A model generated the notes under the pieces. That model was not told the DNA's origin, searched no databases, and saw only the letters and a list, made by a program, of their open reading frames with translations. A stretch of DNA of 64,000 bases, from NCBI GenBank assembly GCA_024234165.1, contig JACKOP010000001.1:682001-746000 (forward strand), in the 5' to 3' direction. Source of the DNA: Pseudomonadales bacterium. Its GTDB lineage: Bacteria > Pseudomonadota > Gammaproteobacteria > Pseudomonadales > UBA5518. The position numbers were made by a program, and so were the translations under genes. Shown here one piece after another: positions 63,001 through 64,000 of this stretch (position 1 is its first letter; each line of letters starts with the position of its first letter).

Positions 63001-64000
63001 GATCGGCGCGGCGTTGCCGGCGTTGAGGTCATCCCAGCTCACGGTGACCGTGGCGCCCGCCTTCAGGTTCTGCGGCTGCACCTCGAGGTTCGCGACCCGC
63101 AGGTCGGGGGCGGATATCACGGTGAGCTGCGCCGTGTTGTTGCTCTCCCCGGTGCCCTCGGCGTTGCCTTCGGCGATCTTCTCGCCCGTGTCCGCGCTCA
63201 GCGTGAACTGGAAGCGGCCGATCGCGTTGGCACCGCTCGGCCACGCGAAGCTCACGCTGCGTTCGATATGGGCTCCTGCCGCCAGCTCCTCGTCCGCCGG
63301 AATCGCGGCGTCCGCGCTGGCGTTGTAGACCAGCGCACCGCTCACCAGGTTGCGCACCTGGATGCCGTCGCTCCACGGAACCCGGACCGGTGCGTTGCCC
63401 GCGTTGCTCACGCGCCAGCGCAGCGTGACACTGCTGCCGGGCGCCCAGCCCGCCGCCGGCTCGACGACCACGTTCGAGATCAGCAGATCGGGGTAGCGCG
63501 CCAGCTCCGAACCGAACTCGATGCGTGCGCTGTTGTTGTTCTCGGCCTGGCCGAAGGCACCCTGCTCGGCGACCGCGTTGGCCACGTCGGTGAGCACGTC
63601 GACCTGCATGCGCCCGGCGCCCGCGCTGCCCTCGGGCAGGCGGATCACGAGGCTGCGCGCCGCACTCGCGCCCGCCGCGAGCGCATCACCCGCGAAGGCA
63701 ACCAGCACGTTCGCCACCAGTTCGCCGCCACGGTCGAGGTTGCGCACGATCACGCGCTCGTCCCACGGACCCGCCGCCGCCTCGTCGCCGCTGTTGGTGA
63801 CCGACCAGCTGAGCGTGATCTCGCGGCCGGACTCGATCGTACCGTCCCCGGCCGCCGTCACCGCCAGATCCTGCACCACCAGGTCCGGTCCCGGGCGCGT
63901 GCCGAGCACCAGTTCGATCGGCGCCGACAGCGACACATCGCTCACGTTGAACGCGTAGCTCGCCTCGCCCGTCGTGTAATAGCGGCCTTCGACCAGCAGG
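36061..64000 (-). CDS. Giant multidomain surface/exported protein, 3' part only
   Basis: The frame is open from the stop at 36061 to the right edge, at least 9,312 residues (27.9 kb). The N-terminus is outside: upstream of an in-frame GTG at 63945 the frame reads LLVEGRYYTTGEASYAFN with no stop. From N to C there are 17 CARDB-like repeats, a PPC-like and TIG-like part, an NHL-like propeller, nine putative-Ig repeats, an RHS-like module, a dockerin-like EF-hand pair, Big-type Ig folds, a hydrophobic stretch, a second propeller, an alpha/beta-hydrolase module, PKD-like repeats, a proline run, a metzincin module, cadherin-like arrays and a C-terminal hydrophobic segment. No RTX nonapeptides were seen. 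Expected to be exported and long enough for adhesion or surface work. The neighbouring operon is the likely exporter. Whether parts are enzymatically active is not known. Confidence 0.92.
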   Translation of the reverse strand, partial: LLVEGRYYTTGEASYAFNVSDVSLSAPIELVLGTRPGPDLVVQDLAVTAAGDGTIESGREITLSWSVTNSGDEAAAGPWDERVIVRNLDRGGELVANVLVAFAGDALAAGASAARSLVIRLPEGSAGAGRMQVDVLTDVANAVAEQGAFGQAENNNSARIEFGSELARYPDLLISNVVVEPAAGWAPGSSVTLRWRVSNAGNAPVRVPWSDGIQVRNLVSGALVYNASADAAIPADEELAAGAHIERSVSFAWPSGANAIGRFQFTLSADTGEKIAEGNAEGTGESNNTAQLTVISAPDLRVANLEVQPQNLKAGATVTVSWDDLNAGNAAPIGGWYDRIQVRNASTGEMLLDNQLQFDPAVGGAGVPAAGEARARQFVFTLPAGLRGAGELEITVSTDTRNDVREVADGFNAEGNNQALITRQAEAVDYPDLTVSALTAPTAARGGDVIELAWTVKNNGTVATAQSAWSDRIVLSRDNVIGNADDIVLATVARSGALAAGASYDAAHTVTVPLKLQGTFYLSVISDALGEVLEPDTRADNTWLPARTIALDAPYADLQVEVAVGPATASEGANAALVWRVRNLGDSVTDVGQWTDSVYLSSDTVFDASDVLLGQVVHSGVILPNETYTASANLALPYGITGSMYLLVRADAGLQVYEGAFENNNTTATLTPTVIAGAPSPDLAVQSIEVPVDAASTGEQIELTWTVANLGEAAVSGNWVDRVYLSTDGTTQGAYLLATVAQGRQVLAGASYEASALVALPDWADGDYRVVVVTDAATQVYEHGSEANNTGASDAFFLGHPDLDVTAVTVPESASSADTITVGWRVENVGSRPAPGTWVDRVYLSQDGVIGGGDRLLGEVAHAGPLAAGEGYDGALEVTLPIELSGDWKIIVRTDATSTVRETGAENNNEDLTAITVALTPYADLVVSDVSAPTQTIADPAYVTIGWTVTNEGTGPGLTGSWTDTIVASRNGIPGDGDDIVLARFEHDGFLALGASYTRSERLILPAGFTGRYTLFVRSDADGVVFENGLEANNAAQAPNVFDVMPYGYANLQVTSASAAASARSGDQLAVSWRVDNVGIARTDSLSWSDRVSLATNADGSGVVRTWSFDHLGALSAGSGYDRSVQLDLPDGFTGDYYVFVSTGGPFEFIHTNDNTTFAGQTHIELAPSADLVVTGIVAPEEGFEGRPIEITWTVANEGDAATEGAWTDTVVLRKVGDPSMRSITLGSFTYTAGLGAGLSYTRTERFTVPMLSDVWQVEVTTNSNRGLYEYGDAASNNFLADDRTMVLSANPRPDLQIESITVPPTAAAGATIEVSFDVVNRGAVAASGQWKDNVYLSLDAKLDSGDLLIGSITSGSALDTDESYRTLATAMQIPLRFRGNGFIIVRADGANAVDEFPQDDNNTLAQAIYIDPFPPSDLVTSDVVAPAQAVYGSEIEVRYTVTNRGSNTTSTDKWSDTVWLTRDKTRPHPGGNGAILLGTFSHEGYLEVGESYERIVKVRVPYQIESGVYYITPWSDAYDAVLEDTFANWINPDDPNELDNNNYKARRIDIIGPVVLKPDLQVIDVQADASGSAHAPYTVSWTVENRAEGEAGGSWIDTVYVSDLPDMNAPGAKVWTLGSFERPQTLASLERYTMRQTFDLSPALAGKYVTVVTDAAHPSSVVETNENNNARTTSTDIATAPADLRVVEVIAPQTNFSGEKAEISWTVENQGGTVWSGTRYWRDSVWISAYPTFDRTKSQRLATVVHDNATPLGSGESYTASAEVTLPAGVEGPFYVYVFTDVEPYRGLPDTEDERGDNERSRSEHYAGNVWEPPGLANNAGQTDTTIVYREADLVISDLVLTPATADSGSSVTASFTVTNQGTRQTREWSWNDRVYLSRDAALDSGDLLLGEFGRYGYLDPDASYDRSLDFMLPEGVDGDYFVLVYTDSDVSGQVVGGGVSDLSRVPPLRVGGDSVKEYRGEGNNITPAPLHVDLRPAPDLRVTGVTIPERVLAGQWLEFSYRVENRGEGDTPTLQGRWTDRIYLSADEFLDVNADRYLGQIQHIGGLAAGEGYDQQVDPIRLPPGFHGSYYVFVLTDPGDSGSANGRVFEAGRENNNARPSAQPLLIELPPPADLVVESISMPARGDVNGAITLGWTVLNQGENPAQGSWSDSVYLSADGNWDLSDRLLGRVTHGDGLAVGASYTAELKDVFIPPLLDGQYRIIVRSDIFDEVYEAADEDNNARTSADPIEIAVPELTLGVATDTTLSAGQARLYKVDVGAGETLRFSVGSDETSAANEVFVRYGALPDGSNYDAAFETPLQANQQALIPRTEAGTYYVLVREFSGPAQGHVEVKAELMPFQVTDIKVDQGGDSRWVTVEVRGARFSDEALLKLVRPGIEEIEPVRYEVIDATRIIATFDLRGREKGLYDVSVINPDGAEATLPYRFLVERALPIDVTIGLGGPRVVPAGQTGLYGISLQSLTNVDTPYVYFEFGAPEIGENAKVYGLPYLTYASNVGGAPDGVREDVPWISLDSEINRDGYMLAPGYALDVIAGGYVGMSFTVTTYPGLQPLIDRDLAAIRLALEDARNFWSPARREAFIAGLQALAGTRGDPAALRAQISLAIASLLDALEGASAEEAAGISSVIDVLQNLQAEPDEEIPDKCVPLFAPFRFNVYAAATPMTRAEFVARQEADARALREAVLADASASTALLNLAADEDTWVSAYLAALEDGGLLRPEDEAPPIRTQPKVVSVLAVLASGVLIGPAGQQIETQADLVAFFSQVRQWYGNTPGKMAEIAAWDDRSSDECGEYSIPIPALPEFEDYDLGLSQQTYFAAFNVFTPWGNVPESAYASVAASDELTPLQLQKLFSLAAQNATQASISGPQGYGERQFLPAERALPYTIRFENPADATTNPSEIRIVSQIDPGLSPRSFRLGDLQLGDITIKVPGGRSNFQGDFDLRNSRGYVLRVSAGIDATTGTATWLLQAIDPQTGELVRNPAVGLLAPNVANGQGLGSVGYTVTSAFGLETNREIRASARVLFNTAAPIDTPELVQYLDVNAPQTTLALERIGSADYGVRWSADDGADGSGVRHTTIYVAKDGGDWEIWLRQSTDSQAVFEGEAGHSYEFVAVSTDNAGNQERPASVAKLPDDGTQLNLGALVDVGGTTQDIGVPPAPSATPSTNPLFVQAEQGIPAAVPSRPSQFGQVLAPFTAEVFGTGIAQSHADIGPLAILVQPDTSVIVSGGANRGALYRYTEFGGRALNPFVVFDQPVYDLAYDLDGRLWAATGGGQLLQLDPETFAVLGSYGEGLTQALAVDPSSGKIYVSSGDGIEIFDPLKLTFSHFSNTRVDDLAFAPDGELWATTWPRRGDIVTFDAKGRAKAQIHLDSAVDSIVFGKAGTALAGLMFVSSHAPIGDPAGSSLVMVDLATLRRVEVASGGPLAESLAIDSRGRVLIANSQQVDVLMPLTPPAVVRTLPADGVIVPLPLTSIQVVFDQDMDAGGSARASSVLNPENYTLLGTNGGRIAITSIAWDAATRSVTLGFDTLQPDFYALTVASRVQSEGGLPLRAPYTVEFIGVQDFSSLVRIDFVATRSDRATGTLSFDVRVTNITDYNLQTPLMLVLDPGRYFQGMALGADVSNDGLWMLDIGQGLVDGVLAPGESTVVRTVTLADTAGQRADLGYGLYAIPYANRPPQIDSEALTTAKAGESYSYAIEAMDTDGVVLSYVLLDGPDGMVLGEDGVLRWDPTALSDALAPVVLRVYDSRGSFAEQRFTITVDGGNAAPTILDLPPGFELQAGTLFQIGLDATDADGQVVTLYVDNLPPGAVFDSRTRMLSWLPGYDQAGLYPDLRIVASDGITSTVKTLSLLVRPANAAPLISGVPARSVREGDPISVRLSAFDPNGDEVRFESPNLPQGAQLNPLTGLLQWTPAYTQAGSYDIALWATDGMLRSETIFHVEVTNVNGVPVFDSFDDWTVVEGQGISFRAFAFDPDNPAYVPRDRLASGELIDISELSVAEPSVTISVEGLPPGATFDPVTWMFEWTPGYTQTGTYTVRFTATDDGNGTSVPNTVSIDVPLTVYNANRAPVIVPWGNQSVARGDVLEIPLDIADPDGNPLEITTEGLPRFAEIRTLDDGSRVLRIAPGAQDRGDYVVTLTATDDGDGGGVRMRQSASHTFVITAESPSEAPVLTPIGDKVALFGELLRFTIRATDLDEDTLAFSADALPPGATLTAGAKYGEAVFEWTPSAAQAGTYDVTFTVTDDGNDAEGPVGSATQTIRIVARAANSAPLLLPVGNRTVAEGETLSVQLDALDSDGDALSYSASKLPPGATLDAATGLLTFTPHYFQAGSYGGIVITVSDGQGVASENIAIEVTNTNRAPLLAGIAPLGGQELRVLQFGLRARDPDADAIVYSLLGYTKNGVAQPGTRPRGVFFDEVEGRFEWTPDQEQSGEYVFRLRATDIEGASDELEVVVRVADVNRAPLIETVYNRQVALGKELRFTLTGSDPDLAETLRFSAVGLPEGATLDAVSGEFVWTPGAGQAGDYLVMVSLTDGKTTTVRPLSLRATLTPELPTALINLTPGFPVVPGQAVTVSVLAEAFSGVVARSLYMDGVEVALDAQNRAQISAPAIGTYVLKAVVTDRDGLTTTVERMLRVRDVDDRAAPEVALNAALNGSRIAASMSITGRVADRNLDAWRLELARAGSEDWTLLAEGRATVDGALASLDPERLQTGFYVLRLSASDVAGRLAETSALVEIASATKSGRYLRSDTDFMFTIGGHTLEFARRYDSLDTATAGSFGYGWSLALRDVQLETDVSATDAEAGGVFNPLRTGSRVFLTAPDGERLGFTFAPQKSEGPGFAYWTPAWVADADNGWQLRSLALKLQRGADRFYDLATGMPYNPAAFGAESAQYELIAPDGTVYEIAAASGITGIVFSDGVRLAVSDSGITGPDNESLRWMRDGSGALRQVTTPDGRSFLYGYDIDGNLASVRNLEAASSQRYGYAEPASHRLTLATGPSGGAAIGYGDTVSVDPVKADLGAALGYLAAPRSATLAAGEEHLYSLATRDSEVVLPASSAVLLGVIVTAADATALDPALPELLGHQAIASRVEDGRAFALYRVDRAALDLLRIGGSGSGSYTLEFFVAGDVNRDAKVDAADAALLADLRRTGGYDPGADFDGDGVLTVSDTQLLFASLGYSANAAPRIEAATRKTHVDLDIDWNLGSLISDPEGDSLYVGIVGASHGTVRMAGDGRTLYFKPDTGFVGDATVTLYADDGFTKSEPVTLTVTISDARLMSVDFDLRAPKIRAGDQWLVQLTGDFEDEQDVSLPLGYVSLSTYDPAVAAMNTRGELVGLKTGTTVLRATRGEISAATAVSVGSPQTALEMFTYYFGIDAYPDTIALLPGVERQMVVQWGDGMYLNSAADGTYYVIGDEHVATVDADGRLVAKNLGKTTVTVINRSGEQVVPVVVVASSGGEVGSSGGVVLGPDGQMIALGAGQVADGTTVTITTLQEEDLTTPIPDIVDFAAAFNVEVNDPNLEGTMQIAVPAGAEFEVGETVYFFQEIQSDITGEMKSYWAAIDTGVVGDDGYVRTTSPPWPGLSNNGNILMARANQPLRIVKLDLTAWYTAAQLLVLATASGSLVGLMVYGGLATAIVMMPFMMTAQKIQLYARYANGRLVEVPLDVDAGLSTIRVSAPPDSPSTPPGIPVLLPTTEFDAKTGILTLRGRNFGANPDDVRVTFKQGDNIVHARGAQLTSVADDTITLEVPKQVVLGLAGIYVERAQAQVVPGPDGNPTTVQNWSSSQRIAIDNQGGYGFVGQYDKLKILDLKTKQEGGPDEVIKEIDLKQYVVDTAATPDRSRAFVAVRAGNDQPGGVWVVDGVGLRLADATLETDTLDLIALPNGAEPTAMTLDPNGRYLYVAAGSAIYVIDIRPGNDLYRIVDTIALTTPNNKINAITTNADGKTLWITAPATEMFGGTKAWVQGGREPGVVLVVNVDEDDRPARNAMTNPRLWHKEILRLDGGIDPVGVTGTSDPKRMAFVSRLGTAAGRYKGLSVVEISNDDPTSFAANVRQIDLQLSKNVNQHYQLYVRNPYDVVIAPDFSYAYVSDWGIPLSVGSNDPSFWIEYMDTHETGSKIGIVKDPFQDAARIVAATTPIPLSFATDLELSSDGAKLYAIYRSAGDVLVFDTKNLTDRAIHPDGRDFTRVPIDDKFDVDPSKPINLDAIPVGRIVNGLSAQPLDPLTLRAPLGDTDLHGTSAPGALKFRWDVDTAMLGTNIFKARVFVSALPPGEGLWPNDPLVERWLSPAVDSQPSYIPDDHNPNRIWTSDWMSGASSVDLPFSPKQLTAGQRYYWGVELMVGAQHYAESASFVAQAVDLGTPYNGVTLITHGFDLNASIGDPAFQNPEQFVALGRLIAEASGGGVVLLYNKNTGQWHDAADPRKTGASALQDGKAVVLVADWRKESDISDSGFSEAAADAMYASLVALNRDTGGKLFASPLHLLGHSRGTVVNSEIVQRLGVWNPEVKDIHMTTLDPHDFKQNSLKIPLRSLLDKIDSALTLAIPLTTLASVFAPPVAAAIGPMTATKLWLGRMLTVVDILGVTLDIPYDDFKDPDVKRWTNIGYLDNYYQTVVDENAFVRLVAGTPTATPNGRDVQSVDLEYWFDGLAGFTQDDFGSLGGVGGAHSRVWQWYAGTVATNLLSFENNPIFRRIVDEGISTRALGVPLFDFNAKPWYWVVPGVRTNPLVSQEQWTNPKAIWEGIGTGWYYTLGGGSGRPANSGRNGVALTEDNTEVNKGRDAVPNVFNGDFENGIRQSLINRIPLFASEDKFRFPLSYEVPGWSFHGGKGFSLGLDPSFFDGGLPDGLPTDIDVTGLFVFETNPGQLAAGLAKWIWKTISDKVVGAVMGKLKTDFTGSEPEKPTSSSSEGYTTWYNTNWGEGTPNRIAFDGSSALYDLIKGTLEWLDQKNSEMNEAVLGPIKDVLKIDAVTKKLNPDGANNFKEYIDKGLEKLFQYLFSPSSNYALLMGGSSALDGLLRLMLGNTVGGFADWLISQVVHLDTVRHNRVAVPTDQPYLAFSVVAPVMFTPAKIKVRFVAVPELDPSLQDSDWMTVDLQPAFFSRNTYAVRVPEAFKGKTAILEFQHVGMEGSTNVVTQYDPNNPTATQDSEFFDPSMVQEISQVYFLDDIRFSKGLEVTVTPSDVNENGAVQLRAEWTPDDPKKDTNFKVVWGDGQGAVSYVAAAGVSSLILTHQYPDDNPTGTSFDVKSIRVQADNVVGADTASASTTVHNVPPRITAAQFDRQTIDEGEEAELTIDFSDVGVRDTFRITIDWNDGGSVDVYDTLPSIENGGGRLVKRHQYADDNPTATPFDTYIVHLTLEDDDGGRVTRDVSLRVNNVAPVIDEASLDVTRVKEGEEAKLTVRYSDVGVKDTLRMELEWPDGIRETHTLALDPQGKGVITVPHKLEDDNPTGTPEDIGKVKIRIIDDDRDDVSDEVELTVVNVDPTISASFLTPEIEEGDSAQLQIEIDDASAEDRDTFDVYIDWGDGQGEVKETPTRIERGTHVFEHRYVDDDPTATPADTYKVKVRVVDDDTGEATETVSLNVKNVVPVAGIVGLGVTVVGFPVEMSGDQEDPGEADTFTYEWLVARASDGTVVASAASKEMTFTPTDPGEYVARLIVTDDDTGASAPAWHTIGVLDIPPPPPPPPPPPPPPPPPDKIEIPPVEERKNPVDPDKKNEDDDDDEKPQSFFVWESAVSPAAGLEGDTVTVTVTVKGVPANGLYDLDIDFGDGYTLTKQPVPASDSNGDSTVTFTHHYANNPPLAQGTDYKIRVTPYYSQFRQPLDPYSGMVDVAGVEKVSVANATPVVSIIVTPPANADGAHTLQGSFTDAGSSDTHTYVWDIGGQLVSGSLLVNHVFTTPTTVTLRVTDSDGGIGESTVFIPVPLAAAGQGTGASALTLAEVQSLVTQVRSLWVEAGAEIGALDALSFAIDDLPGTLLALVSLEADGPRLTLDRDAAGNGWFVDPTPVYSEEFTQYVSAEARRAATGDAAARVDLLTVLTHEFGHVLGLSHVDTNVAANSVMIGELELGVRRLPLTVDLTRALGGLLINGSFGIDDTALYEYGWQTNGAVTVSDGEAVIGEDAHHNARLTQTFKLPVDATRMQFTITGGSLSSATGIPPDAFEAALLDPSTLQPLVGTIGLADSDAFFNLQSDGTVYRAGTVRVTDLQGNALSMIDLSQPVLVTVDLGNAIAGHDAALYFDLLGFGALDTTIRIDDVRFLGPQTVNVAPVAQADVVTVAEDASVLIDVLANDSDADGDFIAVLDVGEAVHGTVGIEDGRVRYTPEAGYHGSDGFSYRIIDTFGNVAEASVAVTVEPVNDAPVLAPIDDYQVVEGVVLELAVSASDVDGDALEYRLDAAPAGALIDAQTGRITWTASGPGTDVLFTVTVSDGVAQSSDSFTVSVLPAGGANRAPLAVADIASVQQGTSVLVDVLANDVDPEGEALAIDALVQPANGVVVIENGRVRYTPADGFTGSDSFGYTVVDPEGAGAQGTVTVTVVAGNRAPVVQAIADLELVEGTELRLQVQANDPEGSTLSYRLEGAPDGALIDAVSGLIRWTAAGADTSHGFRVVVSDGERETTLDFRVMVLPPVVVNLPPVANADAATVFTGSSVLVDVLANDVDPEGEALAIDALVQPANGVAVIEDGRVRYTPADGFIGTDSFTYVVVDPLAATATTTVTVEVQVVPNTAPVAGDDAVSVDEDASVLIDVLANDSDIDGDVLTILEFTPVQHGTAVIEDGRIRYTPSANFHGSDELVYRIGDGRGGEATARVVITVRSVNDAPVAVDDRASVAEDGTVLIDVLANDHDIDGDELTLALGTAAEHGSAVIENGRIRYTPAVDFNGTDRFTYRVVDPDGASAEATVTVTVEAVNDAPRLALVEDAYISVGQVFRLQLQGSDVDGDALSYHLLAGPAGAGLDAVTGELTWRPTRANTLAQFTVAVRDATGAETAQRFTLRVRPPVVEEAILVVPVPAEPNRYAFTLSEAGEPRRELTVRGGFVVLEPLGGLAQPMRVDTVGREPGSMRPVTGQPPQPPAGARALLWVERFVPLLDGFAVRFNQRIDTEGLDMVLDDAGRGSTGAPDIVINGPDGRPVAGTITLDADGRGFRFVVASGQLAGGAYEVLLRSGADAFHGFFGALDGNRDGQGGDDYRTRFDAPARGAQSASAVTPPMVLPAGSVPQAHAGIGQAAVAERQVSAGSEPAEAQATEVPRIEFGESYAGFVLAGTLAFGAATRRDPGERTMRRWQRELLLDSEAERQQPNRTLTIRLDS
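36064..36260 (-). other. C-terminal tail with hydrophobic helix
   Basis: The last about 65 residues are IEFGESYAGFVLAGTLAFGA followed by ATRRDPGER and then a charged helix ending RTLTIRLDS. The hydrophobic part (about 17 residues, rich in small residues) followed by Arg resembles a short membrane anchor. No LPXTG or PEP-CTERM motif was found next to it. Confidence 0.6.
37040..39205 (-). repeat. Cadherin-like (Big_9-type) and putative-Ig array
   Basis: Five units of the VLIDVLANDSDxDGD type (APVAQADVVTVAEDAS, APLAVADIASVQQGTS, PPVANADAATVFTGSS, APVAGDDAVSVDEDAS, APVAVDDRASVAEDGT) alternate with three putative-Ig units (APVLAPIDD, APVVQAIAD, APRLALVED). A DNA-level near-identical repeat occurs inside (separate entry). 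Confidence 0.75.
37960..38595 (-). repeat. 84-bp near-identical direct repeat in the giant gene
   Basis: Copy 1 is at 37960-38043 and copy 2 at 38512-38595. By eye only one base differs (an A/G near position 40 of the repeat). Both encode the identical LVDVLANDVDPEGEALAIDA-type peptide at the start of two cadherin-like units, so duplication or gene conversion must be recent. Confidence 0.8.
39780..40140 (-). other. Metzincin-type zinc protease module
   Basis: HEFGHVLGLSH (DNA 39841-39873) is the complete HExxHxxGxxH zinc motif, and NSVMIGE about 11 residues further gives a Met-turn-like position. The DLLTVLT helix precedes it. The best fit is a matrixin/metzincin-like protease domain embedded in the giant protein. 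Confidence 0.7.
40907..40957 (-). repeat. 17-codon polyproline run
   Basis: 51 bp of a roughly 12-bp GC microsatellite (ggcggcggtggt-like units on the plus strand) encodes 17 consecutive prolines, then an acidic EDDDDDE segment about 20 residues further on. The length is a multiple of three and the frame stays open. Confidence 0.9.
41000..42495 (-). repeat. PKD-like repeats
   Basis: About five units with W(G/N)DG and HxYxDDxPTxTP signatures (for example TIDWNDGGSVD, DVYIDWGDGQGE, HRYVDDDPTATPADTYKV), the PKD or PKD-like fold. A further unit follows the proline run at about 40,230-40,800. Confidence 0.7.
43900..44930 (-). other. Alpha/beta-hydrolase (lipase-like) module
   Basis: LITHGFD (oxyanion strand region) is followed by LLGHSRGTVVN, a GXSXG nucleophile elbow (DNA 44530-44544), then the strand DIHMTTLDPHDF (candidate acid) and GGAHSRVWQWY (candidate His). 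The order nucleophile-acid-His fits a lipase. No other enzyme-like fold is as complete in the giant protein apart from the metzincin. Confidence 0.65.
45400..46665 (-). other. YVTN-like beta-propeller module
   Basis: Six to seven blade-like segments, for example TPDRSRAFVAVRAG, MTLDPNGRYLYVAAGSAIYV, VIAPDFSYAYVSDWG and LELSSDGAKLYAIYRS. The spacing suggests a seven-bladed propeller of the YVTN/lactonase type. Confidence 0.6.
47065..47180 (-). other. Internal hydrophobic stretch in the giant protein
   Basis: About 40 residues (AQLLVLATASGSLVGLMVYG followed by GLATAIVMMPFMM) hydrophobic enough for one or two membrane helices, in the middle of a protein of otherwise soluble beta folds. Confidence 0.55.
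48455..48635 (-). other. Dockerin-like EF-hand pair
   Basis: Two Ca-binding loops: DVNRDAKVDAADAALLADL and DFDGDGVLTVSDTQLL, each with the D-x-D/N-x-D pattern, about 30 residues apart. This is the dockerin type I arrangement, known for cohesin binding or as a stand-alone calcium module. Confidence 0.7.
48985..49785 (-). other. RHS/YD-like module inside the giant protein
   Basis: It begins with GGHTLEFARRYDS (the N-terminal signature region of RHS-type proteins) and contains the YD-like segment RQVTTPDGRSFLYGYDIDGN. A full RHS core with many YD repeats is not present, so this is a short RHS-like insert. Confidence 0.55.
50345..52981 (-). repeat. Nine putative-Ig (He_PIG-like) repeats
   Basis: Nine units beginning NRPPQID, NAAPTIL, NAAPLIS, NGVPVFD, NRAPVIV, SEAPVLT, NSAPLLL, NRAPLLA, NRAPLIE. 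Each carries a LPPGATxD...FTWTPxxxQAGxY-type middle. These are cadherin-like beta-sandwiches common in bacterial surface proteins. Confidence 0.75.
53340..54430 (-). other. NHL-like beta-propeller and SbsA-like Ig domain
   Basis: Repeating YDLAYDLDGRLWAATGGG, QALAVDPSSGKIYVSSGDG and DLAFAPDGELWATTW blades occupy about 53,650-54,430. An SbsA-like Ig unit (PADGVIVPLPLTSIQVVFDQ) follows to about 53,340. Confidence 0.6.
56720..57290 (-). other. PPC-like and TIG-like domains
   Basis: A pre-peptidase C-terminal-like fold (TTLSAGQARLYKVDVGAGET, GTYYVLVREFSG) is followed by an IPT/TIG-like Ig fold (VEVRGARFSDEALLKLVRP ... LYDVSVINPDG). Confidence 0.6.
57300..63893 (-). repeat. 17 CARDB-like repeats in the giant protein
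   Basis: Each repeat is about 129 residues and starts with a PDLxVxxI-type strand (PDLVVQDLAV, YPDLLISNVV, ... PADLVVESIS), then WTVxNxG, WxDxVYLSxD, LPxGxxGxYxxxVxTD and E-NN. CARDB (cell adhesion related domain in bacteria) is the closest named family. Seventeen were counted by eye. Gene order is minus strand, so the N-terminal repeat lies at the right side. Confidence 0.8.

Noticed and set aside
36061..64000. RTX-type calcium-binding repeats
   Set aside because: No GGxGxDxUx nonapeptide arrays were seen; calcium binding is suggested only by the dockerin-like pair.

Overview
The window is a densely coded, GC-rich stretch of a Gram-negative chromosome. TonB-dependent receptors, TolC- and HlyD-type envelope proteins, a PlpD-type patatin autotransporter, a Tat-exported molybdopterin enzyme and YpfJ- and DedA-type membrane proteins point to Proteobacteria. 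The lipid-oriented set (wax ester synthase, type III CoA-transferase, DUF3336 patatin, ethylbenzene/steroid-dehydrogenase-like Mo subunit) suggests an aerobic lipid-, hydrocarbon- or steroid-using gammaproteobacterium. That placement is inference; no rRNA or tRNA gene is visible.

Layout. 0-5 kb (+): WS/DGAT acyltransferase, nitroreductase, TonB-dependent receptor. 5-10.8 kb (-): DUF3336 patatin, CaiB/BaiF CoA-transferase, a c-type haem beta-propeller protein and a DedA protein, the last two overlapping as TGATG. 10.9-14.8 kb: MFS transporter (+), APC permease (-), methyltransferase (+). 14.8-16.9 kb: a Tll0287-like (DUF3365) c-type haem protein divergent from a BigR/SqrR/YgaV-like ArsR repressor, with an AT-rich palindrome between them, then two overlapping carboxymuconolactone-decarboxylase-family genes. 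17.0-19.2 kb (+): YpfJ-type metallopeptidase and HDOD protein. 19.2-24.8 kb (-): a His-rich-loop TonB receptor, an orphan type II DMSO-reductase-family catalytic subunit and its TorD-like chaperone. 25.1-27.3 kb (+): PlpD-like patatin/BamA protein.

27.4 kb to the right edge is one minus-strand locus and the main discovery. It opens (in transcription order) with a giant gene running off the window: at least 9,312 codons without a stop. It encodes 17 CARDB-like repeats, two beta-propellers, Ig/cadherin-like arrays, an RHS-like module, a dockerin-like EF-hand pair, an alpha/beta-hydrolase module with GHSRG, PKD-like repeats, a 17-proline run, a metzincin module (HEFGHVLGLSH) and a C-terminal hydrophobic segment. 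Three REP-like hairpins follow. Then come DUF3467, a GAF-HlyD fusion, a PqqD-like/M50 protease/HlyD fusion, a SecA-like ATPase lacking the normal C-terminal third, a small periplasmic HlyD adaptor and a TolC-type channel.

The gene set looks like an envelope-spanning export apparatus (three adaptors plus an outer-membrane channel) in which the usual ABC exporter is absent and a SecA-type motor and a site-2 protease are present instead. I propose that it exports or processes the adjacent giant protein. That is an inference from gene order, domain content and near-zero gene spacing; nothing in the sequence proves it.
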